Position numbers and translations under genes: made by a program. 12,514 nucleotides of DNA from NCBI GenBank assembly GCA_018663565.1, contig JABJQE010000233.1, positions 1-12,514 on the forward strand, written 5' to 3'. The stretch's first letter is position 1; every line of letters begins with the position of its first letter. Shown piece after piece: positions 7,804 to 12,514 of this stretch. The notes under the pieces are model-generated. The model ran no database searches. It was not told the DNA's origin and was given only the letters and a program-made list of their open reading frames with translations. The DNA comes from Phycisphaerae bacterium. GTDB lineage: Bacteria > Planctomycetota > Phycisphaerae > Phycisphaerales > SM1A02.

Positions 7804-10536
7804 GTGGCGATGATTGAGCGACGATTTTTGGGGGCTGGGACTCACTTGCTGCACGCTTTGGCGGATGAGCTTGTGGTGCAATCCGTCGGTGAAGAGATTG
7901 ACTTATCTGGGCACCTAGTGGTGCTGCCGACGAGCCGGGCGCGATGGCGGCTTGAGTTGTTATTGCTCGATCACGCAGCTGAAGCTAATAAGCGACTTGT
8001 TCCGCCCGAGATGTTGACGCCGGGCAGCCTGCTTGATCGATTGATCGTGCCACAACGTTCGCTTGCGAGTGGCTTGGCAAGCGGCTTGGCATGGCTTGAG
8101 GCGGTGCATGCGCTCGATGCTGATACACGGCAGGACCTGCTCGGATACGACGATCTGCTCTCGGTTGCCGAGTCGCACGCGCTTGCGCAGCGTCTCGCCC
8201 GAGTGTGCCGCGAACTCTCCGCCATACATCTTGATCCGAGTGATGTCGCAGACCGATGCGAAAGCATGGGCGTGATGGTTGATCGTGATCGGTGGTCGGT
8301 CATCACCACACTTCGGGAGGACATGCTGGAACGGCTTGCATCCATGAATCTTGCTGACCGTGATGATTCGCACCGGCACGCGATCGACCGTGGCAATTTG
8401 CATCTTCATGGCGTCAGCAGTATCTCACTCATCGCAGCCGAGATTCCAGGTCGAATGCGGCGTGTTCTTGAGCTTGCAGCGGAGTCTGGGGTGTCCGTGA
8501 CCAATATTGTGCACGGTGATGAGGCGACTCTTGGTGCTGTATTTCAGGCAGATGGAACGCTTGATATCGATTCGTGGCGGACAAGAGGTATCACGCTCAA
8601 TACCGATGACATCACAATGGTGCCTGCGGTTGATGATCAGATCGCCGCAGCATTTGAGTACGCCGCCGATCTTGGCGAAGTTGCCGCTGATCAGATTCGC
8701 TTCATCGTGCCAGATGAGTCACTCTTGCCATCACTTGAAGCGGCGGCCATTGCCGAGGGCGTCCCACTTGAGCACTTTGAAGGACCGCCCGTAAGTGAGA
8801 GTCGGGTTGGGCAATTGCTTGGAACGCTCATTGATGTCACCGATCACCACACAGCGTCAACACTTGCGGATTTGATTCGCCACCCAGATGTGACGTGGTG
8901 GTTACAGGATCACGGGGTTTCCACACCAGTGACAACCTGGGATGACATGTGGCGTACGCATGTCCCAGGATCAATTGACGACCTCGCTGTAGTTGCCAAC
9001 CAAGACGACGAAGTAGCGCTTCTGAAGCCCATCGTTAAATTGTATGACACTCTTGAGACACCCAGACCCGCGTCCGATTGGGCTGCTGTGTTGATGGACA
9101 TCTTGACAGATGTCTTTGACCACGGGGAACAAGACGTCATCCAAGATGCAGCATTTGAATCACTACACACCGTTCTGACTGATCTCCACGAGTTACCTGC
9201 TGGTCTCGATGAGATGCTCGCGGTCGATGCCATTCGGCTCATTCAATCGCAACTTGCAGGATCATCAACACCATCACACACCCACACTGGTGGTATTGAG
9301 GTGCTTGGTTGGCTTGATGCGCATCTTGACGATGCGCCGCATATTGTCCTGACAGGTCTCAATGAAGGCGTGTTGCCAACAGCGGCATCGGTTGATGCAT
9401 GGCTTCCCGAGGTTAATCGCGCAGCGCTCGGTCTTGCCTGCCGAAGCCGCCGCGAAGCACGCGACGCATTCTTGTTTGAGGCCATTCTGCAGAGTGGCCG
9501 ATCCACGCGTCTTGTGTGTCCAAAGCGAGACAATAATGGCGAGCCACTTCCTCCAAGTAGCTTACTGCTTCGAATCAGCGGCGAACCACTTGCTCATCGC
9601 ATCATCACCATGATGTCGTCCGACACGACAGAATTCGCACCCACACTTGCCGGTCGACGTCCCATTTTCGACAAGGAGAGTTCATTCGATCCGAAGCCTA
9701 TGCCAGTGGGCACGCCGCAGATCGCCTCGATGTCCGTCACAAGCTTCAAGAGGTTCATTGACAACCCCTATACATTCCTCATCGAACGAGACAAGCGAAT
9801 TAAGTCTCAAGAGGTTTCCACCGCGCACGAACTTGATGCGATGGGATTTGGCAATCTCATTCATGCGGCTGTGGAGCAGTGGGGGAAAGAGGAAATGGAC
9901 CGCGGCGTTCCCGAGACAAATCCAGACTCAGTGGTGAGAGATATGCACGCTGCCCTCGATCACTATGTGGCTGAGAACATTGGCGATCACCCACTCCCAG
10001 GCGTTGCGTTACAACTTGCGATGGCGAAGCATCGACTCTCTGCCCTTGGTCCTGTGCAGGCAGTACGTGCGGTTGAAGGTTGGCGTATCCACAGCATCGA
10101 ACAGTTCTACGGGTTTGGCGGTGATGCCGATGTGCGATCAAAGAAGTTCCCAGGTCGAGGTGGTCTATATCTCACAGGCAAGATTGACCGCGTTGATGTG
10201 CACGAGACCCACGGCTACCAAGCGCTCGACTACAAGTCTGGTCGCAAAGCCACGGGCGCAGATGGAGCGCACCGCAAAGGTCGAGGCAAGGACAAGACGT
10301 GGCGTGATCTCCAACTTCCGCTCTACCGCGTACTCCTACGGGGAACAGGCATAGAAGTGCCAGCTGGTGGTCTCGGCTACATATTGGTTCCGCCAGATGC
10401 ATCGCAGTGCCGAATTGATATCGCCGCCAACTGGACCGAGACCATGCTTGAGGACGCAGAGAAGTACGCTGCTGAAATCGTCGAGACCATTACGTCTGGA
10501 AGAATTCTCGAGGCGGCAGAGGAGCAACTGGCATGA
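7804..10536 (+). CDS. addB: AddB-like PD-(D/E)XK nuclease, double-strand break repair
   Basis: This is the likely nuclease subunit of an AddAB-type enzyme that processes double-strand DNA ends for homologous recombination in the cytoplasm. The 910-residue protein has an AddB-like N-terminal part with no Walker A motif (LVVLPTSRARWRLELLLL at 38-55), so it looks like an inactivated helicase fold. The AddB/RecB-like motif GLNEGVLP is at 518-525. The nuclease domain covers about 642-900: SVTSFKRFIDNPYTF (644-658), GNLIHAAVEQW with H687, GKIDRVD with D795, LDYKSG with D809 and K811, and DLQLPLY with Q837 and Y841. All expected active-site residues are present. In contrast, the four cysteines that bind an iron-sulfur cluster in Bacillus AddB are absent: N654 sits where the first is expected, and the C-terminus lacks CxxC. 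The start is GTG. The stop overlaps the helicase gene as ATGA. A RecB-family nuclease other than true AddB is the alternative. Confidence 0.85.
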   Translation: MAMIERRFLGAGTHLLHALADELVVQSVGEEIDLSGHLVVLPTSRARWRLELLLLDHAAEANKRLVPPEMLTPGSLLDRLIVPQRSLASGLASGLAWLEAVHALDADTRQDLLGYDDLLSVAESHALAQRLARVCRELSAIHLDPSDVADRCESMGVMVDRDRWSVITTLREDMLERLASMNLADRDDSHRHAIDRGNLHLHGVSSISLIAAEIPGRMRRVLELAAESGVSVTNIVHGDEATLGAVFQADGTLDIDSWRTRGITLNTDDITMVPAVDDQIAAAFEYAADLGEVAADQIRFIVPDESLLPSLEAAAIAEGVPLEHFEGPPVSESRVGQLLGTLIDVTDHHTASTLADLIRHPDVTWWLQDHGVSTPVTTWDDMWRTHVPGSIDDLAVVANQDDEVALLKPIVKLYDTLETPRPASDWAAVLMDILTDVFDHGEQDVIQDAAFESLHTVLTDLHELPAGLDEMLAVDAIRLIQSQLAGSSTPSHTHTGGIEVLGWLDAHLDDAPHIVLTGLNEGVLPTAASVDAWLPEVNRAALGLACRSRREARDAFLFEAILQSGRSTRLVCPKRDNNGEPLPPSSLLLRISGEPLAHRIITMMSSDTTEFAPTLAGRRPIFDKESSFDPKPMPVGTPQIASMSVTSFKRFIDNPYTFLIERDKRIKSQEVSTAHELDAMGFGNLIHAAVEQWGKEEMDRGVPETNPDSVVRDMHAALDHYVAENIGDHPLPGVALQLAMAKHRLSALGPVQAVRAVEGWRIHSIEQFYGFGGDADVRSKKFPGRGGLYLTGKIDRVDVHETHGYQALDYKSGRKATGADGAHRKGRGKDKTWRDLQLPLYRVLLRGTGIEVPAGGLGYILVPPDASQCRIDIAANWTETMLEDAEKYAAEIVETITSGRILEAAEEQLA
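8065..8088 (+). repeat. 12-base tandem duplication encoding ASGL-ASGL
   Basis: GCGAGTGGCTTG is followed directly by GCAAGCGGCTTG (10 of 12 bases equal), encoding ASGL twice at residues 88-95 of the addB-like protein. It keeps the frame and looks like a small, old slippage duplication. Confidence 0.5.
10518..10524 (+). promoter_or_regulatory. Ribosome binding site of the addA-like gene
   Basis: AGAGGAG lies inside the 3' end of the addB-like gene, eight bases before ATG 10533. It fixes that start and therefore the very short sequence before the Walker A motif. Confidence 0.7.
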
Positions 10537-12514
10537 CATCAGTTGGCACCCTCATCACCGCCAATGCCGGATGCGGAAAGACGTATGGCCTTGCGAACAG
10601 TGTCATCGGTTGGATGATCGAACACAAACGGTTGACCGGAGATGCGGGCGCGGCCGATATTCTGGCCGCGACTTTCACGCGGAAGGCCGCAGGTGAGATT
10701 CAAGACCGCATTCTTGAGCATCTTGCACAGGGCGCAACAGACGCCGATGAACTCCACGCGTTCTCAGAGAGCATCGCTATTACACCCTCGGCAAAGAGTG
10801 AGGAAGTGCAGGCGGTCCTAGAAGATGTCGTGGCCTGCCTCGATCGGATGCAAATCAGCACGCTCGATGGTGTATTTAGCAGGCTCGCCAAAGCCTTTCC
10901 AGAGGAAGTGGGTCTTCCTGAGGGCTGGACGATTGCGGACCACCCGGTGCTGCAAACTATTCAGCGACAAGCATTCGATGACTGGCTGGAAGCATCGACA
11001 CCAGAAGAGATATCCACACTCGCCCGCGAGGCTGAGGCGGAGATTCTCAAGGGGTCAGCGCACAACGAAGTCATTGAGCGCATTTGGGGCGGGCCAAGTG
11101 GTGGTGGATTGTTGTCGTTGTGGCGTCGCAGTCAAGTACGCAGTGATGATGTTGATCCATGGGACTGGGTGGACTCGTTGGCAGATGATGCCATTAGTGC
11201 TGACGCTGAATCTCAGACAAATGGAACCCTTCGTGGCGTTGTTGATGCACTCGGGTCGATTGAATTGCCACTCAAAAAGGACGGCACCACAGTTGTGAAT
11301 TGGAAGAAGTCCAATGACAAACTCATTGCAGCCATTAACGACGGGCTATGGATTGATGTGTTGACAAACTCAATCGTGATTGCTTCGACTGGTGACAATA
11401 AGTATTCCAGCCATTACGCCTCCGAGTCCTACTGCGCGGCTATTCGTCCCGCGGTGTCTCACGCCCGCGCAGATCTGGTTCGACGCATTCGCGCCAAGAT
11501 GTCAGTTTGGAGACAGTTACTCAGTGGATTGGATGCTGCATATCGCAGACGGCAACGCGAAGCGGGCTGTTACGACTTTGGTGATATTACCGATCGCCTC
11601 GCGAGGGCCGACGCGCTCAGCAGCATCGGCGCAGATCAACTGGCCTGGCGGCTTGACTCCAAGATCCGCGACATCGCACTCGATGAGTTTCAAGACACAT
11701 CCATGGAGCAGGCCCGTGTGATGCAGCCAGTGCTCGAAGAAATGGTCGCTGGTGAGGGGTCCTATGACACCCCGCGGCACCTCTTAGTGGTGGCTGATCC
11801 AAAGCAGTCCATCTATGCATGGCGGGGTGGTACACCAGCGGTTCTTCAGTGGGTCGAAGAGTTGGGTTACGGGGCTATTACAAAGAAGACACTCAGCAAG
11901 AGCTACCGATCGTCGAAGATCCTCATGGACTTTGTCAACGCGACCTTTGAATCTATGGATACAAACGCCGCTTTGCTCGGCGCATCGGAAACACACGAGC
12001 GGGTTCCCGATCTGGTGATGGCACGTGGCAATCTTGAACCGTGCTACCCAGGCGGCCCGATCGGCGAGGTACTTCGGGATTGGAAGTTTGAGCACCACGA
12101 GTCGGCACTCAATACCGAGGGTGGGATTTTTGCATGGCTTGCCGAAGATGATGATGACGCGGTGGTGCAGCATGTGGTATCGCTTGCAGAGCGTCGGTGG
12201 AAAGCTGGTGTTGGTGTTGGCATTCTGTGCCCCAAGAACAAGCAGGTTGCCGAGATCGCACACCAACTTCGATTGGTCGGCGTTCCAGTGAGCGAAGAAG
12301 GGAATGGGGGCGCCGCCGACTTGCCCGCCGTTGCGGTGCTTCTTGACCTGTTACGGCTTGGTGACCACCCAGCGCATCGGCAGGCTGCGTTTACGGTGTC
12401 ACACTCACCATTTGCTGCCGTGATTGACCTCGCTCCTCTCGAGGACACGGTCATCGAGGATCGCGCAGCAATTCTAGAAGCAGCATCGATGCGAATTCGC
12501 GATGCAGTGGCTGA
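10533..12514 (+). CDS. addA: AddA/RecB-like UvrD-family helicase, C-terminus beyond the right edge
   Basis: This is a superfamily 1 ATP-dependent DNA helicase, the expected motor subunit of the AddAB-type enzyme. The frame is open for 660 codons and leaves the window without a stop. Motifs occur in order: Walker A ANAGCGKT (10-17), motif Ia ILAATFTRKAAGEI (43-56), Ib ISTLDGVFSRLAK (108-120), YDFGDI (347-352), the Walker B/DExx box LDEFQDTS (383-390), motif III LLVVADPKQSIYAWRGG (417-433) and motif IV LSKSYRSS (454-461). A second RecA-like part begins near 559 (VGVGILCPKNKQVAEI). Motifs V and VI and the usual C-terminal PD-(D/E)XK nuclease would lie outside. The start is set by a good Shine-Dalgarno and overlaps the previous stop as ATGA, so the two subunits are probably coupled. 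The N-terminus is RecB-like: Walker A comes after nine residues, with no room for the Q motif of AddA. Confidence 0.92.
   Translation, partial: MTSVGTLITANAGCGKTYGLANSVIGWMIEHKRLTGDAGAADILAATFTRKAAGEIQDRILEHLAQGATDADELHAFSESIAITPSAKSEEVQAVLEDVVACLDRMQISTLDGVFSRLAKAFPEEVGLPEGWTIADHPVLQTIQRQAFDDWLEASTPEEISTLAREAEAEILKGSAHNEVIERIWGGPSGGGLLSLWRRSQVRSDDVDPWDWVDSLADDAISADAESQTNGTLRGVVDALGSIELPLKKDGTTVVNWKKSNDKLIAAINDGLWIDVLTNSIVIASTGDNKYSSHYASESYCAAIRPAVSHARADLVRRIRAKMSVWRQLLSGLDAAYRRRQREAGCYDFGDITDRLARADALSSIGADQLAWRLDSKIRDIALDEFQDTSMEQARVMQPVLEEMVAGEGSYDTPRHLLVVADPKQSIYAWRGGTPAVLQWVEELGYGAITKKTLSKSYRSSKILMDFVNATFESMDTNAALLGASETHERVPDLVMARGNLEPCYPGGPIGEVLRDWKFEHHESALNTEGGIFAWLAEDDDDAVVQHVVSLAERRWKAGVGVGILCPKNKQVAEIAHQLRLVGVPVSEEGNGGAADLPAVAVLLDLLRLGDHPAHRQAAFTVSHSPFAAVIDLAPLEDTVIEDRAAILEAASMRIRDAVA

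Noticed and set aside
7960..8409. Two long minus-strand frames opposite the addB-like gene
   Set aside because: Both mirror the codon pattern of the addB-like gene. Their translations show no family features.
1..12514. tRNA or rRNA genes, CRISPR arrays, transposases, attachment sites, phage or defence islands
   Set aside because: None was seen on either strand. The helicase and nuclease motifs fit a housekeeping AddAB-type repair pair better than a defence system, and no defence-type partner gene is present.

Overview
The window carries five protein genes and no RNA gene, CRISPR array or insertion sequence that I could recognise. The style of the proteins points to a planctomycete, probably the Phycisphaerae: a very long secreted FG-GAP-like repeat protein, a System II (ResB/CcsA) cytochrome c maturation pair with unusually large periplasmic parts, and an AddAB-type nuclease/helicase pair whose nuclease motifs resemble the planctomycete branch. 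This placement is inferred from protein character only.

Layout. Positions 1-3491 are one uninterrupted minus-strand reading frame that runs off the left edge (1163 codons visible). It encodes an exported protein with about 14 beta-propeller-type repeats, then a beta-strand-rich region and a VCBS/FG-GAP-like motif. Positions 3492-3678 are a divergent intergenic region with a perfect 12-base inverted repeat against the start of the repeat-protein gene, and a direct repeat plus small hairpin on the side of the rightward genes. Four plus-strand genes follow: resB (3679-6051), ccsA (6048-7748, 4-base overlap), an addB-like nuclease gene (7804-10536, after a 55-base gap) and an addA/recB-like helicase gene (10533 to the right edge, 4-base overlap, 660 codons visible).

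How they work together. ResB and CcsA together form the System II heme exporter and synthetase, which attaches heme to apocytochrome c outside the cytoplasmic membrane. The AddB-like and AddA-like proteins should form a helicase-nuclease that processes double-strand DNA ends for recombination. The two pairs have no obvious functional link but are close and co-directional, so they may be one transcript. The repeat protein is transcribed the other way and is probably a surface or secreted protein of unknown role.

The window is mostly recognisable biology. The points most worth a second look are the complete lack of the AddB iron-sulfur cysteines, the count of 14 propeller repeats (2 x 7), and the palindrome and direct repeats in the divergent intergenic region.
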